A DNA stretch of 64,000 bases, taken from the NCBI RefSeq assembly GCF_017562075.2, contig NC_054082.1, forward strand, positions 46,771,793 through 46,835,792, in the 5' to 3' direction. Under the pieces are notes generated by a model. The model searched no databases. It was not told the origin of the DNA and was given only the letters and a program-made list of their open reading frames with translations. Source of the DNA: Anopheles merus (Eukaryota; Arthropoda; Insecta; Diptera; Culicidae). Positions 9,947 through 21,600 of the stretch are shown piece after piece. The translations under genes and the position numbers were made by a program. Position 1 is the stretch's first letter. Every line of letters starts with the position of its first letter.

Positions 9947-10102
9947 AATGCTCTGTAGATAAAAACAGTAACGCGTGAAAGGTGCCAAAAACTAGCGACC
10001 ATAACGGAATTAATTAGATCAAAATTTCACTAGCGACGGATAAACAACGATCCATTCTATCCAACGTATCGATGAAAGACAGTTACCGTCTAGCGTTCCA
10101 AC

Positions 10103-12487
10103 ATGTGCAACGTACTCCAGTGGCTACATTTTATCGTCCCCTTGTTGGTGATACCATTTGCCGCCAGCGAGAACACAACCGATCACGATGGCCCGCTGCA
10201 AGAGGAGGGACGTCTGCTGATCCGTGGCAAACCTGTGCTAGTGTATCCGGCAACGGCGCCCACCCGTCACCAGCTGATCGGTGGTATCGGTGTGCCTGTG
10301 CATGGAATTCCTCACTCGGTCGTGTTTGGCTGGGTGTTGAAGGCACAGTACTATCTACCGAGCGTGCCAGGCAACTATGAGCCGATCAATCTCGAGAACT
10401 GGAACGAAAGCCGGCGTGCATTTCCCGATCGTACACGCCGATCGATCGAACGCTATGAGGTGGATAATGTACGCATCCGGGTGGAACCACTGCCGTTGAA
10501 AGATGTTACGAACAATGCGGCGCATGGCGACGATGATTACTACGACGAAGAGTTACTGGACGAGGTCAGCGATCATGAACAAGTAGTGCCTGGGGAGGGA
10601 CAGAAGGACTCTGATGATGGAGAGCCTAAGGATTCTCCGGGCTGGTCGGAAACAAACGCACATCCGGAAGATTATAATGTGCCAAACGGAAGATGGATGG
10701 TGTATAAGGCGATGGAAGGTCTTAGCAGTGGATATGGTTATGGCGGTAGGGCCTGTGTGTTGCGGAGCATTTGTGAAGCGGCTGATGTGCAATTTACCCA
10801 CACCGGAGGAGTGTTTGCGGAGCTGCTACACATCATGTTTAGGTGAGTGCTAGGGGGAAGTAGTGTTTTGAGTGTGTATATAGTGTGTAATGTAGTACAT
10901 CGTGATATTCTACAATGATGTCAATCAAGCAGAGGTTGGTTTACCAGACTATGATTTTCGTTTATAAATTGCTCAACGGTTACTTACCACAATACCTCGG
11001 AATGAAAGTGGTCAGAGGATCGGATATCCATCAGCATTTTACTTGAAGAGCTCATGATCCACGACTCCCTAACTATAACTCGTCTGTGGCCAGAAATTCA
11101 ATCTTTTTTAAGGGATTTGAATGTTATGATAAAATGCCAAGGTCAATCAGTTCTGTTGAGCCGCTTTTCAAGCCGTCTGTTGAGCCGCTGTTTAAGTTCA
11201 AAAAAATGTGCTAGTTATGTTAAAAGTAGTGTTGTATAATTGCTGTTTAGTGTAGTTTTTCATGTAAATTAGTAGATACTTCGACTGACAGCTGTTTGAT
11301 GATGACGATTTTTTTTAACTTTTTAGTTTTTGCTCTCATGAGACTACTTCTTTTTTATTTTGGAAAACGTAAGAATAATAATCATAATATTTAAAGATAA
11401 TCTTCAATGTTAAAAAACAATAAACAAAAATAAACATTGAGTTATTAGTAAATTTAAAAAAATATGAGACTCGCGCGCGACACGTGTTATTCTGAGTTGC
11501 ATGTGAGCGAATGGTATGGGAGATCCAGGGTTCCCGGCTACAGGGATCGACACGGAATGTCTCTTGGCATGGCCAACCTATCCGTGGTGTGGACTTGGTC
11601 GTGTTGTGCGGGGTTTCGGGGTTGCCTATGTGGGTGTTTTGCCTGCTTCTCACATGTGACCTGTCCATGCTTGCTAATATCCATATTCGTTTCTGTATTT
11701 ATACTTTGTTTGTAACATTTAATTGACTCATTATCGCTAGATAATTCGTCTATCTCATTCCTGTGAAGGTGTATGAGGTGGGACACATCATCATCATCAT
11801 CATCATCGTTTTTTTCTGATGAAGTTGATGTACGTGGACATAGTTTGTTGCGCCCATTATGCCACGATTTCAACAGTTTTGCAGTCCACAGTTTGAAATT
11901 CAATTTTAACTCGCCCAAACTACAGATGTAGGAATGGTGTTAGTTTTGGCATATTTCTGTTAATGAATCAAATCGATCTTATTTACATTTTTAGTAAATT
12001 TTACATTCCAAAAAGCTTCTTCTTCCACTCTTCCACACTTTCAGAAAGGGCGTATTCGCCTATTGTATGTTCAAATTTAAGTTTGAATTCCCATACTCAG
12101 AGGCTTACTTTCGCTGGTTTACAATTCGAATATCTAGAGTCATTTGATTGTCTGATAAATGTAGGGTTGAAACATAGCAATAGAATGAAGGTGCCTTTCA
12201 TGTCCATAGTTTGAAGATTTAAATGAAGATTTTAATTAAATAGTAGAAGATTTGTATGTAAATATGAAACTCTATTCAATGCATGTTGCCATGTCGCTAA
12301 AGAAAAGCTCTTTTCTTTGTGAGCGCTTTATCATTTGTGGATGATTAGATTGGATAGTGGATAGTTAGATGGTAGACTCTCGAAGGTCCTATCGATTTGA
12401 CAAGTTCAACAGGTTATACAGTTTGCATTTAAGTTTCGAAATTCTGATCATATCATTCAAACAACATCCTCTCTTTCTCTCTCTCTT

Positions 12488-12528
<41 letters not shown>

Positions 12529-12903
12529 ATATGTGGAATATGGTATTGCATCTTCTTCCAGATACATACTTTTTTCGCTCCACTTACTATTCCTACATTC
12601 CTTTCATTCTTTTAGTTCAGTTAATGTTAAAGGCGTATTTTTACTATAGCTGTGTTCTATTATTTATTTCAATTGCTTCACAAACTCACTCCTTTTAATT
12701 GTCTTTTATTTTTCAGTCCCTCTACGACAAAAGAACCAATCTCAGAGCACCGGGACAATGAGTACTTCCGGGCAGAACAGTTAGGCCGAGCCGGAGCACC
12801 CTGTTCTACGCTATTCCACGAATGTTCCACTTCCCTGCTAGACATGTTCTCCGGTGTGCATGATCTTCACCCAGCAGCATCATCATCGTTCGAACCCAGA
12901 TAA
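10103..12903 (+). CDS. Secreted acidic DM4/12-domain protein (cluster gene 3)
   Basis: Two exons (10103-10842 and 12717-12903) give 308 aa. The ATG at 10103 opens a signal peptide (MCNVLQWLHFIVPLLVIPFA). The segment LVYPATAPTRHQLIGGIGVP corresponds to the LVFP..G region of the other paralogues, but without the intron found there. A long acidic linker (GDDDYYDEELLDEVSDHEQ) precedes the core with WMVYKAMEGL, CVLRSICEA and HTGGVFAELLHIMF. The last exon carries EYFRAEQLG and C-x8-C (CSTLFHEC) with SLLDMFSGVHD. The intron is 1.87 kb, by far the longest of the cluster. It contains a LINE fossil and a (CT)n tract. An AATAAA lies at 13014-13019. It is the tandem duplicate partner of gene 4. Function is unknown. 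Confidence 0.87.
10924..11148 (+). mobile_element. Fossil fragment of a non-LTR retrotransposon reverse transcriptase
   Basis: Read in one frame, this intronic segment gives motifs of the C-terminal part of LINE ORF2 (Jockey/CR1-like): LVYQTMIFVYKLLNGYLPQY, then HQHFT, a stop (TGA at 11044), and HDPRLPNYN, SVARNSIFFKGFECYD and KMPRSI. The pattern of xxYKLLNxxLPxYL followed by RNSxFFKGxxxYDxLP is typical of that region. It is 225 bp long, has an in-frame stop and no flanking element, so it is a dead relic inside intron 1 of cluster gene 3. Confidence 0.75.
11149..12716. other. Remainder of the long intron of cluster gene 3
   Basis: Intronic sequence with an (ATC)n run near 11788-11808 and a (CT)n tract at 12468-12525. 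Open frames on either strand (for example 11538-11918 on minus, Asp-rich from the ATC run) have no recognisable domain. The intron ends at a good acceptor, TTATTTTTCAG, at 12716. Confidence 0.5.
12468..12525. repeat. (CT)n microsatellite
   Basis: CT dinucleotides, interrupted by TTT in the left half and uninterrupted in the right half, inside the intron of cluster gene 3. Confidence 0.95.
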
Positions 12904-13399
12904 CATCACTGACATCAGTAACTTTCACTTCCAGTACAGTTCTGCCTGCCGTACTACGGTACATGAGAAAGTCTCAGCCTCGATGTGACACCGTTTACAC
13001 AACACAACTGATCAATAAAGTAATATAAATAGCTACGTATTCATATCGCACTTCTTTTACTTTGGCTTTGCCACCATTCTAATGCAAAAGAGGTCATGCA
13101 ATACAAAGTAAGTCGAACGGCTGGATACATTCTGCCCTCAACAGGCTCGCCCCTCGCCGCTCCGAGGGAGAAACACCTCCCTGCAAGGTGCTTAATCTAT
13201 CACGGCAAGGTGCTAACACGGGATGGCAAGTACTTGTCAGTCAGCCTAAAAAGGAAGCCTCTTCTTGGGGTGCTCGCAACCGTGGCAATCATTTCAAACC
13301 ATTTGCTCCGCTTCGGTTTCGTGTGCGCGTGTGGCGATCGTTCGCGTTGCTCTGTTTACTCCACGTAATTCCAACGCTCAAAACCGTTCACCCTGCAGG

Positions 13400-14389
13400 A
13401 TGGCACGGCGTATGGAGCTCAGCTACGTTCTCGGAGTGCTGTTGCTTCCGCTCGGGATGGCTGACTTCATACCCTGGCTGATCGTGCCGGAAACGGCCCC
13501 AACACGCCATCAGCTGATCAGCGGCATCGGTATCCCCGTCGGCACGCCGGAATCCATCACGAGCGGCTGGGTCATGAAGGCGCAGTACTTCCTTCCCACC
13601 AAGGTGGACGACCTGAAGCCACAGCTGTGGGACAACTGGAACGACAGTCGGCGGGCCCTTGCTAGGCGCGATCTTTCCGGGCTGCACGTTCCGGTAACGC
13701 AGCTTCCGATCGGTCAAGCGGGACACGAGCGCTACGTGGTGGACAGTGTGCCGGTACGCGAGGAACCGCTTGACAGCTCCAACGAAGAGGAGTTTGACGA
13801 TGGGGATGACAGTTACTGGAAGGAACCGGAGGATGAGCAAATTTTGCAGCAATCGAGCGAGGATGGGCTGCGGTGGCCGGCGGCCAAGGAAATTGATCCA
13901 TCCCAGCTCGACGGCTACAGTGCGGAACAGTCCCGCTGGACCACGTACAAGGCGATGGAAAAGTTAAGCGAAGGTTACGGTTTACCGGGCCGTGCGTGTG
14001 TACTGCGCAGTGTGTGTGAGTCCGCGGCGGCTCCGTTTACCCACACTGGCGGTATCTTCGCCGAGCTGTTGCATATCGTTTTTACGTGAGTTTTTGAACG
14101 CTGTGTGTTTGTCTGTGGTTCAAGAGGACAATGTTATAATGTGTACACCTTTATGGTTGTTTTCTATGATCATCTCAGCCCCTCAAGCACCGAGGAACCA
14201 CTGTCGGAGCATCGGGACAACGAGTACTTTCGGGCGGAACAGCTCGGACGTACCGGGGCACCCTGTGAACGTATCTTTCCCGAGTGCGTACACTCGCTGC
14301 TGGACATCTTTACCGGGGTGCATGATGGGGAAACGAACACGATGCGATTGCTACACGACGAGGTGCAAGCCTATCTTATGCGGAAGTGA
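13400..14389 (+). CDS. Secreted acidic DM4/12-domain protein (cluster gene 4)
   Basis: Two exons (13400-14085 and 14179-14389) give 298 aa. The start is the ATG at 13400 or four codons later at 13412; either gives a signal peptide (MELSYVLGVLLLPLGMADF). The segment LIVPETAPTRHQLISGIGIP aligns with gene 3. An acidic linker (EEEFDDGDDSYWKEPEDE) leads to the core with WTTYKAMEKLSEGYGLPGR, CVLRSVCES and HTGGIFAELLHIVF. The last exon has EHRDNEYFRAEQLGR, C-x6-C (CERIFPEC) and HSLLDIFTGVHD. The phase-2 intron matches gene 3 but is only 93 nt. Genes 3 and 4 are clearly a tandem duplication, with the domain better conserved than the linker. An AATAAA lies at 14506-14511. Confidence 0.87.
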
Positions 14390-14686
14390 GGGTGTTTGAG
14401 GGCACTACAACGGGCGCTCACGCAGACTCACGCTGTAAGAAACGTTTACTAGTCATGTTTCGGGGATCTTTCCGCATTAAATGTAAGCTTCTCTTTTTTG
14501 TGCGTAATAAACTAATTTTGCTTCTTCATCTTGTAAGACTTATTTCGGAATACTTTTCTAAATCTAATCTTAATCAAAATCTATCGTAAGATGAACTTGA
14601 CGTTGAGATCTTCACTTTGATTCGGATATTTTTACAAAATACTGAAGGAAAGTAACTCGTGCTTGTAATGTTATCACTCAATTATT

Positions 14687-15495
14687 TCATAAAATCAGAC
14701 TTATCGCCTCCAACGGATCCTTGGGGCAGTATCTACTATACTTGGCACAGTTTTCTCGCTTTCCGCTTTCCTCGGCGTGATAAAATTCATCAGGCAGTCC
14801 CTCGTTGCACGATCCGGAGGGCCTGTAATTTAATGTAAGAAGTTAAATGTACTTATACACCGAAAAAGTCACACCTTTGATAAGAAATACGCACGTAAAC
14901 ACAAGCTGCAACAGATCACCGACTATTCCGTTCCCATCGCGCACCGGATGTTTGGCCAGCTCGCAGATCATCCGGAGTATACACTTCTTTCCGTCATACC
15001 CGTGCCGATTAAGGTTGAGCTCAATCATTCGATATACCTTTTTGCGTGTAAATCCTGCTGTTGCTGTTGTTGATGCTGTGGTACGTATTGACCGTTTTTC
15101 CTCAGCCGCTTCGCCCTCTTCCGGGTGTATTTGATCGTTGTCCACCTTCTTCAGCACGCCCTGGGTAAAATCGCTCGCCTTTCCGGGCATGCCATAGTTT
15201 GCCTCGAAATTGTACGCCAAAAAGATATTTCTATCGGGTATGAGCAGTGGTACGGAAAGAGCAAACAAGATCTGAAAAAAAATATCGGATGAACGTATTG
15301 TTGTTTCATTCCCTATTTTTGAGTATGTACATCAATCTTCTACACACTTACCCCAGTTGCACTATCGGATGTGAATACCAACGTTCGCTTGTGACGATCT
15401 TGCAGTCGCCCCATCACGCCTGGCTGCAGTTCGACAGAAAGGGCTTCCAGCGAGCATGCGGCCAACGCGAGACACGCGATAAAGTTTGATTTCAT
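14687..15495 (-). CDS. Secreted DM4/12-domain protein (cluster gene 5)
   Basis: Three exons on the minus strand (15352-15495, 14895-15271, 14687-14822) give 218 aa. The signal peptide is MKSNFIACLALAACSLEALS. A furin-like site, RHKR, is followed by TLVFTSDSATG and the phase-0 intron. Exon 2 starts ILFALSVPLLIPDRNIFLAY and continues with NFEANYGMP, FTQGVLKKVDND and an RTTASTTATAGFTRKKVYRM stretch. The core has CILRMICEL and GNGIVGDLLQLVF. The final exon has EFYHAEESG and C-x6-C (CAKYSRYC) with PKDPLEAI. Gene structure and sequence are closest to cluster gene 6, and both are on minus, opposite to genes 1-4. The family is of unknown function; secretion and processing are inferred from the sequence. 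Confidence 0.87.
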
Positions 15496-16725
<1,230 letters not shown>

Positions 16726-16916
16726 GAAAACATATTTAAAATTGCAGAAATATTTTACAAACGTATAAAATCACATTATTTAGAAATTTGTTTGTATTAA
16801 AACTTCAAATCATTTATATCCAAAACATGGTTAATTAAGAAATTATTAAATGTTTTTCATTTATTACGTAGCAATCAGTCATATTAGCAACTATCCCGTT
16901 TGATAACATTTCCCAT

Positions 16917-17746
16917 TCATCGCTTCAACCCAATGGTAACCAAATCTATGGGGCTTGTCGGACAGTGAGCTTGGTATTTGGTGCAGTCTCGTTCGTCGCG
17001 CCCCAGCTGTTCCGCTCGTTTGAACTCACTCGGCAGATTTTCGTCTTTCGACAGCGATGGTCTACAAACAAACAAAAAAAAACACAAACGTTAAACCAAG
17101 CCACATGAATTGCGCTTAACAATCCTCACGTAAATATTAACTGCAGCACATCGCCGAGCACTCCATTTTCGTGAGCCAGTGGCGTTTCGGCCAGATCGCA
17201 TATCATCCGTAGTATGCACCGCTTGCCAGCGAATCCATATCGCTGAAGATTCAGCTCGATCGTGCGGTAGACCTTTTTCCTACTAATGCTGAATCGTTTC
17301 GGAACGGGTGCGGCCGAAGCTGAGATGTCACGCGTTTTCCGTGCCTCGGCCTCGTGTATCTGATCGTTGTCGCCCTTCTTTAGGATGCCCTGTGTAAAGT
17401 CCGTACTGTCCGTCGGCATGTTGTAGTTGGCTTCGAAGTTATACGACATGAAAATGTTCCGTCCGGTGATTACCAGCGGTATGGACAGGGCAAATAGGAC
17501 CTAGAAGGAAACAAACCCCCATTTGGAGATGTTACTACACGCAATAATGTCACCACCACCATCACTTGCAGAGCTTACCCCGGAACAGCTGTTAAACGTG
17601 TACACAAGCGTTCGTTTCGAGCGGCCGTGCCCGGTGGAAATGATCTCCCGCGTTACACTTTCATTCCTGTTCGCCTGTATGCAGCAAACCCACATCATAA
17701 GTAATGCCCAAAGCGCCAAGGGCTTCCGGTGCGGCCAAAGCTTCAT
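16917..17746 (-). CDS. Secreted DM4/12-domain protein (cluster gene 6)
   Basis: Three minus-strand exons (17579-17746, 17130-17500, 16917-17061) give 227 aa. After MKLWPHRKPLALWALLMMWV and CCIQA (signal peptide) comes the furin-like site RSKR, TLVYTFNSCSG and a phase-0 intron. Exon 2 reads VLFALSIPLVITGRNIFMSY, NFEANYNMP and FTQGILKKGDNDQIH. The core has RKKVYRTIELNLQRYGF, CILRMICDL and ENGVLGDVLQLIF. The last exon has EFKRAEQLGRDERDC and the second Cys in AHCPTSPIDL. It is the sister of gene 5 with the same exon structure. A poly(A) signal (AATAAA on minus, 16860-16865) lies about 52 nt past the stop. Function is unknown. Confidence 0.87.
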
Positions 17747-18476
17747 TGCTGTCGCACGACCGTACGGATGACCGGACGGTGACTGATCGGGTCCGTTAGT
17801 CCGGTGCTTCGCTTAACCAGATACTACAGATTCTAATCACACTAGACTGCTCTCACTATGATCTGTTGATTTTAATGGTAAATGTGCAGACTTTTGTGCA
17901 TTAATTTTCACCTCCGGTAGGACGTCAGCGGCCCCGTATGGGTGAACGTCCAAGGGGGTATGCAGTGGCCCCATTGTGGCGCCTTCAACATTAGCATTAG
18001 CTGGACCTGGTTTGGATGGGATAGAATTAGCAAGGGCGTTGTGGTTTTCATTATCGTAATAATTTATTTCGTTTCTATAGATAAACAGGTGCGCAGGTAT
18101 GTATGTGGATTTAAGAAGGATGCCACTAACAAACTTATTTCAAATGCTTATACAGATGAAACGAATAGTCTTTAATGCTTTTATATGTATATAGGATACT
18201 TTACTTTTACTGGCCGAGTTTTTGGAAGACTCAGGAGCTTGCTATCATGAAGTATAAATAGTTATAATCATAAATGTAGTAATGCGCTCAACAACAAAAA
18301 AGTATATGCATAAATGCTCTTAACATAAAAGACTTCATTTGGACCGATTTCGACAGGGTCGTGGGATATATGTAATACTTGGTATATGAGTGGTTTATGG
18401 TTGAACGATCGTTTCGAACATGATTTAACTCGTTCGAACTCTTAGCAAAGCTCGAGTGTCCTAGTTTTATGATGAA

Positions 18477-18522
<46 letters not shown>

Positions 18523-18627
18523 TCCTCTCCCTCTCTCTCTCTCTCGTCCTCTCTTTCTCTCTCTCTATCTTATACTTATTTACACATAGTTTGCAAAACC
18601 TCCCATGCATTTAGATGTTCGGCCGTA
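17747..18627. other. Spacer with a (CT)n tract
   Basis: Gene-free apart from the 3' UTR of the pseudokinase gene at its right end. It holds a long (CT)n tract, interrupted by CG and TA steps, at 18480-18568. No other structure was recognised. Confidence 0.5.
18480..18568. repeat. (CT)n microsatellite
   Basis: About 89 bp of CT repeats with a few interruptions (CGTGTCCT, CGTCCT), located just past the 3' end of the minus-strand pseudokinase gene. Confidence 0.95.
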
Positions 18628-21600
18628 TCACTGTTCTGTTTGCTCAGTGGGCAATGTTTCCGGCCCAAACGCTGCTGGATGAACCGGATCACAGTCGATC
18701 GGAGACGCTAAGGTAGCAAACTCAGCCGTCAGTGTTTGGGAATTGAGCAGGGAGCATTTTTCGAGAAATTTGGCTTCATCGTCCGTACTTTCGGCGCTTG
18801 CAACAGCAGCAGCAGTGTGTCCGGGGAAGGTGAAATGCTCGGCATCGTGGCCATCCTCGAGCTCCTCTTCCTCCTCTGCGTGATAGATCTCGGTAGCGTA
18901 AATGTCGTATCCGTACGTGTCGAGGTACTGCCCTTCATCGAGCGGCTCAACCAGCTCCATGTTAGCACCCATATGGTTCAGTCCCTGGCAGAAGTCATCA
19001 TCGATATAAAGGTCTTCGGTTGATTTCTGAAATCATAAAAATGTGGATTTATTAAAGTGAAATAAGTTTGGCACAATGATGGTGTTTGAAGGATATCAAC
19101 TTCACATGCTATCACAAATGCGTGTATCACGGATTTCTCTTCTCTACTTTTCCACCTCTATCTATTCGTGAGTTTTTTGTCTGTTGCCGATATCTCCATT
19201 TTAGAATTGCCAGAAAAACAAAAATAAATTTCTCTCAGACTTTTTTCCGAATATATGATTGTTCTTGTCTTTAAGAGAAATTACATCGGATTGGAGATGC
19301 CGGGTATCGATCCCGGTACCTCTCACATGCTAAGCGAGCGCTCTACCATCTGAGCTACACCCCCTGGGTGACTATCGAGTCAGTGCGTGACTTTATAACA
19401 CAACCAACTGACCTACTTTCAAAATCAAACTACCATTGACCATAGCCATCGAGGCGTGTAGCTTAAACCCTTCCACCCCATTCACCACAGCTTTCAGTTG
19501 CACTGATACAGCATAAAATCCGTGCCCCCACTCGGTGCAGCGAATGAGTCCGCGCTGAAGGAATGCAATCGCTAGCATATATTACCTCATGCGTTCATTT
19601 CACGCGTTGATCCGCATTGGGAGGGGGTTTTACGATTGAAACTAAAGTGAACCAAAATGAAACGGATAGGCTATACGACGGTTGGCCTGAACGTAGAACC
19701 AGAACAGTAGGCGAAAAATTTTGGTAATATAATTAGATTTTAAACCTGATATCCTATTACAGTTCTATCGCCCTAGACCTCGGACTTACCTGGAATGGGG
19801 TCATCGAATGGAACCGCCCAGCCATAGCACTGCCTGGTGTCGGTGTCATCGGAGGCTCAAACATGGACACAAAGCTTTCCCGTGGGAAGTTCATCTCTCC
19901 GAACGCGGCCGTCATACCGATCCGGCTTCCGGCGGGTACTGTGTGTGCAAAAGTATGCAAATGCAACGTTAACACATCGTTTTAACAAATCTCTACTTTC
20001 GTAACCTACCATTAAGCCCTTCGGCCGGTACCATCGAGTTGCCACAGTTGCAGCACACGAGACGATCGATTCTGCTGGCAGCGCCAACGTTAATTTGATG
20101 CGTGCCGGGTGTTACGGAACGTCCGTTTGGATCGTTACTGGTGGGCTTTGCTGGCTGTTCTTCCGATGCAATCAGTCTTAGCTTGGAAAAGGCTCGCAAC
20201 AGCTCATTGCCACAGGAATGGCGTACGGTGCTAACGCCACATCCTTGCCCATTTCCTGTCGGTGTAATGCATCCGGACGACGGAAGATCGACATCGTCCA
20301 GGTTGGCAGAGTTGGGGCGAGAAGATGCTGGACTGATGTCCGATGCTCGGCGCGATATCTTACGCATATTGACCGTGACACGTGTCGTTAGCTTCTTCTT
20401 GCGTGCACTGCCCGGTGGTATTGCCGTGGAGGTTGCGGTAGTGGTGGTCGTCGTCGTTGCGGCCAGCGATGGCTCTACGAACGTTCCCGCTAATCGCTCC
20501 GTGCTCGATACAACGCTTTCCCTGTACACCGTTTGCTGATGGTGAATGGTGGCGACACTGTTTCCGCCGCCATTGAGTGCCTTCCGGCGAAGGTACAGCT
20601 GTGAGTTGGGAGCGAATGTCACGGCCATGGGTGTTGGGGCCGGCATGTTCTCCACCGCCTCTGGAGCTCGTTGTGCTTCTTCGGCAACTGGTAGTACTGC
20701 CGCAGCTTGCTGTAGCTCGGCCGGTGATACCGGAGCAGCAGGTTCTTTTGGTTTCGAGCGATGGTTTGCCAGCAGTACATTGAGATGAGATATGCCGGAG
20801 ATCTTCGGAGACGCTGATGCAGGCGGTGATGGTGGTGGAGCAGGAATAGGAACGGGTGAGAATTCTTGCGCGATGGCTTCAGCTCCTGTCGCCTCTCTTT
20901 CGTGTTGGGTTTCCTTCATCATGGACGTTTCCTCCGCTTCTAGCGTCTTCTCCAATTCCAGCACTCTAGTGGGAACGAGCAAATTTTCCTCCACAACCAG
21001 CGATCCTTCACCGCCCCTTCTTGAGCCTCCTTCACACGACGGTTTCTTGGCGGAGCCCTCCATCTTTCTTACCGGACTGTAATCGAATCCAGTTTTTTCA
21101 AACGTTGTTTCAATCTTTTTAATAACATCACGCACCGACGAAAGATGCGCCGTCACAACACTCAAGGAATCATCCAACGATCCACCAGTTTTCTCCTCCT
21201 GCTGCAGCTCTTCGGGCAACTGACTGTCCTGCTTTGCTTCTTTCAGTTCCTCCGCCACGGGCAGCTGACTACGTTCGCAAATTAATTTCTCCTTCTTCCA
21301 CAGCGTTTCCTCGTACGGTGTTCCTCCTTCAACGATCAGTGCCGGCGTGCAGCTCTTCCTTACCGTCACAGTTGTCGGCCGTGGTTCCGGCGAGCGTATA
21401 ATGTTAACGCTGATGTTAATGCGCTTCGGCTTGATGTCCTGCAGCGACGTGGAGCAGTTCAGATTGGTGGAGGTCAGAAAGGAGCCACTGCGAGCGGCCA
21501 GCTCGGCGTTAAAGAACGACTTGCTGCGGCAGTCCTCCGGTGTGGCGGGTTGCGATTCCTCCGCCATGCGCAGCTTCTGGTCGGACAGCCAGGCATGCTT

